DNA of 64,000 nt from assembly GCA_033816765.1 (NCBI GenBank), contig CM066292.1, positions 3,720,001-3,784,000 on the forward strand. Direction: 5' to 3'. Positions 53,280-64,000 of the stretch are shown here, in pieces; the stretch's first letter is position 1; each line of letters opens with the position of its first letter. Source of the DNA: Nothopassalora personata (lineage: Eukaryota; Ascomycota; Dothideomycetes; Mycosphaerellales; Mycosphaerellaceae). Both the position numbers and the translations under genes were made by a program. The notes under the pieces were generated by a model. The model saw only the letters and a list, made by a program, of their open reading frames with translations. It ran no database searches and was not told the origin of the DNA.

Positions 53280-56200
53280 ATCTCCCTTAGTAGTAAAGCT
53301 AGGAATTGGGATTGCTTTATACATGCATTTATGGCTATATATTCAGCTTCTATTATAGATGTTGCTATAGACTTTTGCTTCTTGCTCATCTAGGAGACTA
53401 GTGCCCTATAGAGGAAGAAGACATACCTAAGGATAGAGACTCTGTCTACTTTGTCCATTGCATAATTAGAGTTATAGTATCTAACTAGGCATCCTTCTCT
53501 ATACCTAGAGAAGACAAGGCTAAGATTAGGATATAACCTTAGATATCTTGTAATCTTCTTTAAAGCCTTTATATAGTAGGTAGATAGGTCACTCACAAAT
53601 GAGCTTATCCTTCCTAGGGCAAAAGTAATGTCTAGCCTTGTAATTGTTGCTAGCTACATCTATATACTATTAATACTCTAGTACTCTACCTTATTACACC
53701 TCTCATCTATGTAGCTTAAAGGTTTAAGAGCCTTATAGCTGTCTATAGGTAAGTGTGTAGGTGCTGCCTTCTTATAGTTTATCCCTATCTTAGTAAGGTT
53801 GTCCCTAATAAAGTGTCCCTAGTTAAGTTTTAGGATTTCTCTCCTCCTATCCCTTATAACTCTTATGCTAAGGATCTTTTTAGGTTCACTAAGATCTTTA
53901 ATCTTAAAGACTTTACTAAGTTCTCTTTTAAACTAGAGAACATCTGTCAACTTTAGTGCAGCAATTAGAATGTTATCTATATGTGTGAGAATTATAATCT
54001 CTTTTTCCTTGTAGATAAGTAGGTATGGATCTACCTCTAACTATGTGAATCCAATCTCTCTAAGCTTTAACACATAGAGTTGATTCTAATCTCTAGCTGC
54101 TTGCTTAAGTCTATACAAGCTTTTAAGGATCTTAAACACTATGTTTAGTGGAAGCTTAACTCCTAGTAGTAGTAACATGAAGATGTCTTTATAGAGGGTG
54201 CTTTCTATAAACGCATTGTTCACATCTACTTAGTAAAGATAGAGATCCTTCTTGCATACAATAGCTATAAACACCCTAAGGGTGTCCTATCTAACTATAG
54301 GCGCAAATGTCTCTATAAAGTCAACACTAAACTTCTATGAAAAGCCCCTTATAACTAGCCTAGCCTTGAACTTTTCAATGGCTCCACTAATGCTTCTTTT
54401 AACATTAAAGACCTATCTTAATGTAACTAAGTTTGCTCCTTTTAGTAGAACAGCATTCTCCTAGGTGTTGTTGCTCTATAGAGCATCTAGCTCCTTCTAG
54501 ATTGCTTCCTTCTAAAGGTGTCCCTATTTCTTATTATTTATAGCATCCTTATAGGACTTTAGAATTAGGATCTCTTACTTGTATGCAATAACTTCTATAG
54601 TTGCTACAAAGGCTATCTCCTTAACTTCTTCTAGGAATTTACTATCCTATAGTACTGAATTATCTACTAATTGCATAGCTATAAAGAAAGCTTAGTAGTA
54701 AGCAGCAAGGTTCTCTAAGAGGTCTATTGCTTCTCCCACTTTAGTAGCTAGTTTAGGTATAGGGACTATAGATCTTAGGGCTTTCTGTTTCTATTTATAG
54801 CCCTTAATATTATAGTTAGCCCTCCTCTTACTAAGGGATGATCTAAGAGTAGTCACTTATGTCCTAGTAACATCCTTTTCCTAGGGATCTAGTAAGCTTA
54901 TCTCAATTAGCTCATCAATTTTCTAAAATTCCCCTACATTCTTTAGAGGCTAGGGAAGTTGTATAAACAGCTTTCTTAGTTAGGCTATTACTAGGCTCTA
55001 AATAATTGAATAGTGAATAGGTTGCTCTAAGGATATGTCCTTCCTTAGCCTCCCTAAGGGTCTCCTAGCTAGTGCATTGCTTAATAGATTCAATTTTGTA
55101 ACATTGAGATCTATATTACCTCTAGGTTAGTCCTTAAAGAAGTCTGTATATGTATGTTGTTTAACAGCTTTTATGTCTAGTTCCTAAAAGAGCTAGGCCT
55201 TAGCTGTGTTTTTAACGTATCTAATAAATACTGCTTCTTTGCCTCTATTTATCAGTTTATCACTTCTTGCCTATTAAGGCTAGGATCTTGTGTCTATATA
55301 GACAATAGCTTTGCATCCCTAAACCTTCAAATAGTTAATAGTTAGCTTAATACCATTAAAGGCTTTATCTAGTGAAACCTTAAACCTATTATAGTCTAGA
55401 CCATTTAGTAGTTTGTTCCTTATATAGGTTTAGGCTTCTAGTGCTTTAGGCTAGAATTCAATTAGCATCTTAGCCTCTTTAAGCATTGCCCTTATAGAGT
55501 CTTCTAAGGTTTGTATTAACCTTTCAACTAGTCTATTTTAGAGCGAGTTGTATGCCTTAGTATACTCTAGCCCAATTCCTAAATCCTTCTCCTACTGCTT
55601 AACTAATGTAATAAGTTCCCTTACATTATTAAGCCTAACTGCTTTTAACTATGCTAATGATTTCCTCTCTACCTTAATCTTCTAGTTCTAGAGAGCAACT
55701 AGAGCATCTTCTCTTTTCTTAAGAGGACAGGTCTACTTCTTTCTAGAGAAGTTATTAACAATCTTAAGCTAGTATTTGAACCCTAGCCTTAATGTTAGTA
55801 GTAGACTATATATGTTAATAGATACAAGGACAAGTCTTTTAGGTCTTCTCTTAGTAACTTTGCCTTTATACTTCTTTATCTTTACTATTAAACACACTCT
55901 ACACTAGTGGAAGCTATCCCTAGGAATAGGAATAGGTTCTTTTAAGTCTGTTACCTTATAAAGATTCTAGAGCAAGTTCTTCCTAAAGTGTGCAAATCTT
56001 CTATACTAAAGCTCCTACTGTTTTAGGTTAGTCTCTAATTTAGCAGTTATAAAGGCATTCTCTATTAGTAGTGCACATAATAAGTAATGTGCCTTTTCTT
56101 ATAGTAGAGGAGAAATCTCATTAATGAATGGAACCCCCCTAATAAGCCTTGTCTAGACAACAGTTTAGCTAGAGGGGGATATAAGAGAAAATGAAGGAGG

Positions 56201-57590
56201 TTAGACACTAAACTACTTACTAAACTAGTTCTAAGAAACTAGGTTTACTCCTAGCTTAGGTATAAGTAGAATATCTTCTAAAACAACTTTCCTGCTAGAT
56301 CTCCTACTTATCTCTACAGTCCTAATATAAGTAGCTAACAAATGCCTACCTCCTACTTTAATCTATTTCTTCTTTGTTAAGGGAGTTATAGATCTAAAGA
56401 GGCAGTTCTAGTCAGTTATATAGGATAAAGTATAAGAATTAAGTAACCGCTCTAATAAGGGGAACTTGCCTTAGACTTCTGTAGTTAAGTAAGCTACTTT
56501 ATTATACTTATTATTATTAGACATTGTTTTCTAGGATGAGTTGTATAAGTTAGGTAGCTCTTAGGTAGAGAAACCTTTTCTAGTCTTCCTTGTTTTAGAG
56601 GAAGGAGACTAGGCCTAGTTCTTCTAGAGTAATAGTATGTTAGAGCTAAGTTTCTTCACTATTTTCTTAAGTTCCTCTATAGAGGACTTCTCTCTTAGTG
56701 TTCTTCTTAAAGATAGTAGTAGAGATCTTCTCTTCTTAACATGTGTTATATTCTAGGAGGATAGTGCTTAGGAATAAGATCTAAGGACCTTCTTTGCCTT
56801 AGAGAGACTAGGGCAGTCCTTAATAAGATAGTCCTTCTTATAGAGAAGGCAGGAAAGTAATCTTGCCTAACCTAAGGGCCTAACCTAGGTAGCTACTATA
56901 CTATACTTAGCCTTAGAGGGATTTAATCTAGCCTCTTAAGCCTTAAGGATCTTTAAGGTCCTTTTATAATCTATCTTTAGCTAAGCTATAATAGTATCCC
57001 TAGCTATATAGTAGTTAGGTGGCAGTGAGCTTAAAAGCTAAGTTATTCTTATATTAGCTTTCCTATAGTGCTAGCCCTCTAGGTTAACATCGGTAATCCT
57101 CCTTCTAAGAGACACTAGGTGTGCCTATGCAGATCTAATAGTGAATTCTTCACTTATCTTAAAGTTTATAAACTGTTTTGTAAGCTTATATATATAGGTT
57201 AGCAACACCTAGCTATACTTGTTCTAGAGATGTACCTATATCTTAGTAGCTTTTCTAGATTCGCAAGAGCCCTTAAGCTTAAATTCATCTTCTTCTATAA
57301 TCCTACTTAGGATACTGAAGTTGTAAGCTGCATTTTGTTTTGTCTATGTTAGTGTATTAAGAATCTCTTTAATCTTAGTCTCTTCCTAGAGTTTTAGGTT
57401 CTTGCCCTTAATATTGTTAAATAACACTTCTAATAGGTCATTAATTGCAAAGAATGCTAACTAGCTCTCTATCTTGTATCTCTGAAGGTTGAACTATCTC
57501 TTCTAGTTGTCTCTCCTAAGAATTAGGATTTTAGTTCCCTTCTCTTCTCCTTTCTCTTAGTAGGAATCTATAGTGAATTGAATGTAATAA
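53280..57590 (-). pseudogene. Element C gag-pol relic
   Basis: Read right to left. Gag has a zinc-knuckle remnant near 56.82-56.85 kb (CLLYKKDYLIKDCP). Integrase is about 55.2-56.0 kb, with GIGLEYTKAYNSL and LVERLIQTLEDSIRAML. RT is about 53.8-54.6 kb, with VDVNNAFIESTLYKDIFMLL and the catalytic box as HIDNILIAA. RNase H is about 53.3-53.7 kb, with YYNSNYAMDKVDRVSILRYV and ATSIIEAEYIAINA. Frames are long but broken by TAG/TAA, so it is not functional. Confidence 0.88.
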
Positions 57591-58017
57591 AACAAGGTAT
57601 ATATGCTTCAAAGTCGTGGCTTAGGTCCTGCTAAGGCTTTTGGTGTAGAATAGTAAGGTTCGTAGGTGTAGATACTAAGGCCTGCTTAGTAGGGTAAAGA
57701 AAGAGCGGTATAGTCTCGGAGCTAGGACACAGGTCTATCTCTCCTAGCAGAGTTCTAAATGACTTACTTGAAGTCCTTCTTAATAGTATCTCGATGCAGT
57801 TCTGCCTATAGAGTGTCTTTAAGGTATTAGCTTATAGTAAGCCGTATAGAGTCCTTTTCTAGATTACCTATTACTTAGTATTAAACCAAGCTCCTTAATA
57901 GGACAGATAGGGTAGACTTCTGCTTCCTAGATGTTTTCTACTATAATAGCAAGGGATACAAGTAACCTGTACTAATATAGGTTGCTCTTACTCCTACATA
58001 AACCCGGGCTTATAACC

Positions 58018-58264
58018 TATTAAGTTAAGACCTAACAGGATACGTAGTTAGTAGCGGAGTAGAGTAAGAGATCAATCTTCAACTAGCTAATAGCTATAGG
58101 GCATATAGCAATATATTAGGAACCAATGTATTAATTGTGTTAGATGTCTATCTAAGCTAAAGGGGAGAGAAGGTGTCTTCCGATAAGCTAAGTCATCGTA
58201 GATGCCTTAGGCTATTAGATCATAACCTAACTGTTAGCTCCCCTTAAGATGCCACATCTTAACA
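58018..58264 (-). repeat. Element C 5' LTR
   Basis: 247 bp, starting TATTAAG and ending CTTAACA, then the ACCCC duplication. Confidence 0.92.
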
Positions 58265-58269
58265 ACCCC

Positions 58270-59891
58270 TATATTAAATGTCTAAGAAAGAGCTATAGAC
58301 CCTACGAGAATAGCTAAAGGAGAAGCTAGCTAAAGGATAGATAAGAAGATCTACCTCGAGTATAGGAACTCTATACATGTTCGTTCTAAAAGCAAACGGG
58401 AAGTTACGACTCGTATAAGACTATAGGAAGTTAAACGAGATCACGATTAAGAACCGATACCCGCTACCTAACATCGAAGAAGCATAAGACAGATTAACCG
58501 GATCGGACTAGTATACGAAGATTAACCTACGAGATACCTTCTACGCTATACGGATAGTAGAAGGAGAAGAATGGAAAACCGCTTTTAGAACAAGATACGG
58601 ACTCTACGAATTCTTAGTTATGCTAATGGAATTAACTAACGCACCCGCATCTTGCTAGGACCTTGTTAACGAAACACTTAGAGACCTACTCAACGTATGC
58701 GTTATCACCTACATAGACGACATACTAGTCTACACGAAAGGATCCCTATAGAAGCACATAAAACAGGTCTAGGACGTCTTCGAACGACTTACGCAATTAG
58801 GATTTAAGATAGTACCCGAAAAATGCAAATTCTATAAGAAAGAAGTTAAATTCTTAGGCTTTATTATTAGTACTATAGGGATAACGATCGACCCTACGAA
58901 GACACAGTTAATTAGAGAATAGCTAGAACTAAAAACAGTTAAGGACGTACAATCATTCCTTAGACTAGCAAACTATAACCGGAAATTCATTAAGGACTAC
59001 GTAAAGACAGTAGTACTAATAACGATGCTTATAAGAAAAGACGTTACTTAGAAATAGGGAAAGGAATAGATTAAAGCATTCGAGAAACTTAAAGAACAAT
59101 GCGCTTTAGCCCCTACGCTTCGACTATTCGATAGTAGTAAGGAAGTCTACATCGAGACCGATACGTCTAATATAGCAATAGGCGCGTATCTAATATAGAC
59201 ATACGATAGGTAGAGACACCTAGTAGCCTATTACTCCCGGAAAATAACTATAGCGGAATAGAACTACGACATCTATAATAAAGAGCTTCTAGCCATTGTT
59301 ACTACTATACAACATTCTACCGAAGTTAACGATTCTTTCTAACTATAAGAATCTTACGTACTTCACGACGACGAAAGAACTTACTCGAAGGCAAGCCCGC
59401 TAGTCGGAGCTGCTAGGATAGTATAAGTTCGAAATTAAATATACTCTAGGACGAGAGAATAGCCGCGCCGACGCGCTAAGCCGAAGAAGCGACTACATAG
59501 AAGGAAAAGAACTAGTCCAACATAAAATATTAAAGACAAACCCCGACGGAAGTCTTAGTACTAACACAAGAGAATTTAATAACATCGTACGGATATTAGG
59601 CAATAAGGACGAACAATTCCCTATATCGCAAGGGAAATACTAAGTACTAAAGGATCGAGAAGAAGAATACATACGATAACATTACGACGGACTAACTTAT
59701 AGACACCCTAGAACTTTAAAGACAATAGACCTAATATAGCGTAGCTTCTTATTCCTATAAATAAGACTTAAGGTGTAACGCTATATTAAACAATACGTAC
59801 ACTACTAACGAAACAAGGCTACGAGACATGCGAAATACAGTTACCTACAGTTTAGGACACTACCGACGAAACCATGGGACGAAGTCATAAT
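58270..59891 (+). pseudogene. Element D pol relic: RT, RNase H, integrase zinc region
   Basis: The continuation of D pol after copia element C. RT has YIDD near 58.71 kb. RNase H starts near 59.15 kb (ETDTSNIAIGAYL). The integrase zinc region is near 59.68-59.81 kb. It ends at ACGAAGTCATAAT (59879-59891), the duplicated target of the next insert. Confidence 0.82.
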
Positions 59892-60653
59892 ATTGATTGA
59901 TTATTCCATTAACGTGCTATTTGAGTCAAAGACTATGCAACACGGGTCTCGAGAACGAGACCAAAATTTGAGAGAAGGAGAAAAGCCCCGTCGTACCCCG
60001 GACGTAAAAACTCCTTAAAAGATGCGAGCAACGCTCGCTATTCGAACCGTAAATCGAATATATTGCGGCGTAGTACGCGCGTACCCGGTAGTCGTGTCTT
60101 GTCGAGAATTGCGGTTTGTCGCCTTGCCCCGGGCGAGACAAGTTTTGCGCCCGTGTCTCGTTCTTGTTTTAAAAAGCCAAGCCGGCCGTACCCGTACGCA
60201 CCGAGCAAAATCCCAAGAAACACCCGTTGCCTCTGTTTCAATCCAGTCGCGTTCTCCGGTCTCGAGTGTAGCTCCTCGGTCGCAGTGGCCTCGCTGTCGT
60301 CCCCCCCTCGGCCTCTCTTGGTTCCAGCCGTGCAGTATACGTGGTTTGCGCCCCTAAACGCCTCTCTTGGTTCCAGCCGGCAGTTTACGTGGTTTGCCGG
60401 GACGACAGGTAGACAGCGCCTTCGTTGTTCGAGCGACGTGTACGCTATGTACGTCGCTTTCCCTTCTCGCAGTTCCGGAGTTCTTGTTTGTAGATTTTGA
60501 GCGTATCTCGTTCGTTCGGTTCGTCCGACCTGTCTTTTCTTGTTTCGAGTCGAGTAGGCTTGTATTTTTCGAGAGAGAGAGTCTTAGTTTCTCTTCGTCG
60601 TAACGAAGATACTTACGTCGTCCGCCGCGTGAAGGCGCTCTCTATAGGACGAC
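59892..60653. mobile_element. Un-RIPed 762-bp insert with 13-bp target duplication (non-LTR-like)
   Basis: The target ACGAAGTCATAAT occurs at 59879-59891 and again at 60654-60666, exactly where the integrase sequence of D is interrupted. Variable 13-14 bp duplications are typical of target-primed (LINE/SINE) insertion. The left end has an ATTGATTGATTATT tail-like repeat, so the element would be minus-oriented. The interior is GC-rich with normal CA/TG, holds a 49-bp-period tandem duplication (60311-60398), and has no RT. Open frames (for example plus 60063-60500) show no known domain. Confidence 0.65.
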
Positions 60654-60666
60654 ACGAAGTCATAAT

Positions 60667-60965
60667 AGACTTTATTACGAAACTCCTACCGTTAAGAGAC
60701 TAAGTTACGAAGTAACTATACGACATAATACTAGTTATGGTTAATAGACTTACGAAGTACGTACACTTCATTCCTGCATTAGAGATATATAATATAGAGC
60801 AGCTCGGATACCTCGTACTAGATAGACTTATCCGATACTACGGATTCCCTTAGGCGTTTATAACGGACAGAGACAAGCTATTTACATCAAATTACTAGAA
60901 GACGCTTATAGGAACGATCGGAATCAAACATAAGCTATCTATAGCATATTATCCGGAATTATCGA
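60667..60965 (+). pseudogene. Element D pol relic: integrase catalytic core, truncated
   Basis: It shows the equivalents of LVMVNRLTKYVHF and ITDRDKLFTS, and ends at the HPE region (about 60.95 kb). The downstream integrase tail and chromodomain present in element E are missing. Confidence 0.75.
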
Positions 60966-60992
60966 AAGGTCCTCCTAGGAAGGAATCGACAT

Positions 60993-61400
60993 CTAGAAAA
61001 CCCCCTCTAGTTCCTTAGGGCTACCTTTAGGAACGAGAAGACAGGACGAAGGCGCGGAAAAGGCATCGATACCTACGCTCGGCAAACTGCAAAGATCCTC
61101 GAAATCCTTCGCTATCGCCTTTTCCTCCCTATCCTTAGCAACGCGCAGCTGTTTCCTAAGACGATGCACCTTTAACATCGCCTCTATTACCTTCTCTTTA
61201 GCCTTATTAAGCTCTCGCTTTAGCTTTCGACGCTAGTTGCGAAGCCGCTCCTACTTAGTCTACGTAACAGTTACGTTACACTTAACACCCTTACGAACGC
61301 ACTCCGAGTAACACCTAAAACGCACATCTACTACGTAACGAGGACTCTTCTTTCCTTTAGGCACTCTAGCCTTCTAGCAACTAGAACATAGGGATAGCAT
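60993..61400 (-). pseudogene. Antisense ORF relic of element D
   Basis: From an ATG at 61400 the minus strand reads MLSLCSSC, then a basic linker, then Cys/Tyr-SEC-VRKGVKC. This matches GRCNECVRRNVRC of the intact ORF. A coiled coil with HRLRKQLRVAKDREEKAIAK follows. The last 61 codons (60993-61178) are open. It occupies the usual place between pol and the 3' LTR, antisense. Confidence 0.7.
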
Positions 61401-61544
61401 CTCGCGGCCCTCGGCTTCGATGCCTAGTACTTAACGTTCGCGGCGCTCCTAACGTGTTAGCCGCTCGCCGCTTATAGTGAAAGATAGGAACTTATAGGAG
61501 AAGAAAGAAAACTCAAGGACGAGTTTTAGTAGGAAGGGGGATAG

Positions 61545-61974
61545 TGTTACGGTTCGGATAAAGGACGGTATAGGACGTAGCATAGAAGGAAGAATTAGAA
61601 GATAAGAAGTAATTGCTAGGAAGAGGAAGGGACCCCACGTCCGGGTCACGTGCACAACCGCGCGCTTAGTGCATAGTTAAACACGACCGTAGAAGTAGCG
61701 TATAGACGTACACGACTACACGACTAGACGACCGGTCGTGTAGATAGACGGATGCCTAACACCGGATGCATACGAGTCTCCGTTATATTTAGGAACGCTA
61801 AGAACCCTTATAGTTTCGATACGTTCAACTCATGTTACTATCTCACTAATTAGAATATAACTCTTATTCCTATTATTTATCTTCGCTTAGCTTACTTTAG
61901 CCTCTCTAAAGAATACCGCTACGTGACTTAACTTATCTCTCCTTTAAGACTAGCCCTAGAACGAGACAATAACA
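61545..61974 (+). repeat. Element D 3' LTR
   Basis: 430 bp, starting TGTTACGGTTCGG and ending GACAATAACA. Followed by the TCCTT duplication. Confidence 0.92.
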
Positions 61975-63979
61975 TCCTTTTCCCTATTCGTATATAGAAC
62001 GTCGTACTTCGTGTCTCGAGGCCTCCGCTTAAACCTAGCGCGAGCCTTTCTATATCTACACCTACATTCGGTAACGTTCCTAGATCTTCTACGTTTCTAA
62101 GTAGAGTGCGCGTACGTATTATACTACGTTACGTAATTTATTCGATATAAATGTTCCTAACGGTATAAGATATCCGGTTCCTATTATTCGGCTCCCTATC
62201 GGTAGTCGTTCTATAACAGCGGTTACTAGATTCTCGGTTGTTTCTATAAGTGGGTATCCCTAGGCTATGCCTCGTAGGGTGTCGAGTGTCTTATTAAACT
62301 TAATAGAGTATAGCATCCTTCGTCCGCCTATCTTAGGTAGGAATTCCTCGTGCCTTCTTTATAGGTGTACGATTATGTTATACAATTTCTTAGGTGCATT
62401 AATCGTAAAGGTTAGTTGTTTATTATTGTCGTTAGTATCGCTCTCTTCTTCTTTAGAGGAATCTTCTTCGCTTAATTCTTCCGGATCCTAATCTTCTTCG
62501 ATAGTATCTAGCCCGGTAGTTTCTTAACTTTCTTCTTATAGTTCCGGTAACTATAATCCGTTCTATCCTAGGTCTTAGTTTTCTTTGTCGCTTTTATCGT
62601 TGTTAAAGTAGGATTCGTCGATGTCTACTTCTCGGAGCGTAGTATTTTACCTATACGTTGCTCCTAAGGTTCCTCTCGGTTGTTAAGGCTAATACCCTAC
62701 GCTTAACTTCGCGGCGTAGTAGACTTAACACGAGTCTTAGTAACAGAATCGCTAATAAAGGCTTCTATAACTATTTCGAGACTCGGATTCGATCTCGTAG
62801 TCTACTCTTCGTATTATTATATTAAACTGTCGTAGTTGGTTCTTCGTATTAAATGGAATAACTACTATTTACTACCTATAGTATCCTCCTCGTCCTTCTA
62901 AGGGGTCTAGGAGAGGCGTCGTGCTTCTATTACTAGCTCTCTCCCCTACTCTCCGAGTATAGTCGGTATCTCCTTAAGATCTAATACTGCTCTTAGATTT
63001 ACTAGTTCGGGGTTACATTATATTAAACTGTTCGCGGCGTACTATATTCTTACCGCGGTAGTCCCTTACTAGGTAGCTAGGTTTGCTACATCCGTAGTAA
63101 GTTCGTGTTTCTTTCGAACTCCGGGATGCTCTATTCCCGTTGCTATTTCTAATCTTACGACTCTTCTCGGTAACTTCGAGTTCTATTAGCTATAGTCCGT
63201 AGTACGGTTTGTCCCTAGGCTTATTATTATAGTTGTCGTAGAAGCCTCTATTACGGTTGTTATAGCCTAGTGTATATCTAGCCTTTCCGGATACCTTAGA
63301 ATCGTATCGTCGTTCTATAGCTCTTTCGTAGAGCTTATCGTTAAGATTAATCGTAACTCTAACGAGGTCGCCTAAGCTATCGATCTTCCGACCGTCCCTT
63401 ATTAACTCGTCCTTAACATGCTCCTTTAGTCCTCTTCGGTATATAACTTAAAGTGCTTCGTCGTCCTAATCGGTAAGTTGCGCGTATTCCTAGAATTTAG
63501 TAGTATATTCGGTAGTAGATGTCTTCTAGGTTAAATGCTAAATAATACGAACGGTAGTAGTAATCTTATTAGAGACGCTAAAGACGCTCTTTATAGCATG
63601 CTTAAGATAGTTGTATAACCTAAAGATTCCGTCGGCATTATCTTCTCCGTTGCTATCTAGGTATTTCCTAAGGAATAGTTTAACCTAATATTGTGCTCGT
63701 CCTCTTAAAAAGGTAGTAGCAAAAATAGGCTTAAGGTTCTTAGGCATAGAGTTAAACAAGAAGTATATATCTATCTAAGAGACCTAAGTGTCGAACTTGT
63801 CTCGGTCGCTATAGTAGTATTCTAGCTTACTAACCTTAAGGGTGTCGTTGCCTATATAAGTAGCTAAGGCATTAATAGCATTGTTCGCGGTCTAAGGTCG
63901 TCGGGCTCTACTTGCTTTACTAGGGGCGGGTGTTCCCCGTTTACTCTATCGGTCTCCTATCGTAGAGGGCGTTTAAAGC
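61975..63979 (-). mobile_element. Element H, right part: gag relic
   Basis: This resumes element H after D. It is the minus-strand gag aligned with G (41.77-44.86 kb) and E, including the acidic tract (about 62.44-62.55 kb), the HWRFC-like motif (about 62.73-62.76 kb) and a mutated knuckle (about 63.07 kb). Like D, it lacks the 99-codon module. It ends at PBS-like AGGGCGTTTAAAGC before the LTR. Confidence 0.82.
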
Positions 63980-64000
63980 TGTTAGGTTTAGTATAACCTA
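63980..64000 (-). repeat. Element H 5' LTR, cut by window end
   Basis: TGTTAGGTTTAGTATAACC is the start of the E-like LTR in reverse. Only 21 bp lie in the window. Confidence 0.75.

Larger units (their letters stand above)
52657..58264 (-). mobile_element. Element C: Ty1/copia retrotransposon, minus orientation
   Basis: Two 247-bp LTRs (52657-52903 and 58018-58264) start TGTTAAG/TATTAAG and end CTTAACA. They are flanked by the 5-bp duplication ACCCC (52652-52656, 58265-58269). Removing it restores the D pol sequence exactly as in element E (ACCCCTATATT...). The domain order, integrase before RT, is diagnostic of copia. RIP is lighter than in the surrounding Ty3 DNA. Confidence 0.95.
49446..61974 (+). 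mobile_element. Element D: RIPed Ty3 element inserted in H, itself invaded twice
   Basis: Two 430-bp LTRs (49446-49875 and 61545-61974) and a 5-bp target duplication TCCTT (49441-49445, 61975-61979). Gag is about 49890-51915 with the GGGAAAA slip site at 51888. Pol is split by copia element C (52657-58264) and by a non-LTR-like insert (59892-60653). The integrase C-terminus and chromodomain are missing: after the HPE region (about 60.96 kb) the sequence jumps to the antisense ORF. Confidence 0.9.

Noticed and set aside
60022..60500. 111- and 145-codon plus-strand frames inside the 762-bp insert
   Set aside because: No known domain, overlapping frames and an internal tandem duplication. The interval is better explained as a non-coding mobile element.

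Overview
The window is genomic DNA of a filamentous ascomycete (Pezizomycotina). The evidence is a Tup1/RcoA co-repressor with short GT..AG introns (49-56 bp, plus one of 214 bp), fungal C2H2 regulators, and an AT-rich compartment carrying the signature of repeat-induced point mutation (RIP). A Dothideomycete is my best guess, but that is inference.

Positions 1 to about 18.6 kb are a normal gene-bearing compartment. In order it holds a decayed laccase-type multicopper oxidase (1-1243, cut by the window edge), a small TA-flanked MITE (1418-1561), a four-finger C2H2 factor (2984-4213, minus), a three-exon unknown gene (6090-6863), the four-exon TUP1/rcoA gene (9381-11507), a dead short-chain dehydrogenase (12124-12942), a second C2H2 factor with split finger clusters (14289-15680, minus), a two-exon unknown gene (16567-17250) and a frame-broken relic (17673-18070). 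Genes are spaced singly with 1-2.5 kb gaps. No operon-like or biosynthetic-cluster logic is visible.

From about 18.65 kb to the end the DNA is a nest of LTR retrotransposons. Most of it is RIP-mutated: CA and TG are largely turned into TA while CG survives, so Trp and Gln codons read as stops. Inserts with target-site duplications (TSDs) give a relative order. Old Ty3/gypsy layers are A (20777-27366), B/G (28207-28825 plus 41772-44858) and H (45248-49445 plus 61975-63979). F (28826-41771) sits in B/G with TSD TATAG. D (49446-61974) sits in H with TSD TCCTT. A Ty1/copia element C (52657-58264) sits in D with TSD ACCCC. A 762-bp non-LTR-like insert (59892-60653) also sits in D with a 13-bp TSD. 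A solo LTR (28944-29352) sits in F with TSD CATAG. The youngest is an intact, un-RIPped Ty3 chromovirus E (33739-40949) in F, with apparently identical LTRs and TSD CTAAG.

Element E is the most interesting object. It has a long Gag with a CCHC knuckle, a Pol in the -1 frame behind a well-formed slippery heptamer and stem, a PBS that looks self-primed (Tf1-like), and a terminal chromodomain. On the opposite strand, tail-to-tail with pol, it carries a 186-codon ORF encoding a Zn2Cys6-spaced cysteine cluster followed by a coiled coil. Degraded homologues of that antisense ORF are visible in four other related elements here, always antisense and always between pol and the 3' LTR. It therefore appears to be a conserved component of this retrotransposon lineage. 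Relic boundaries are approximate except where LTR ends and TSDs fix them.
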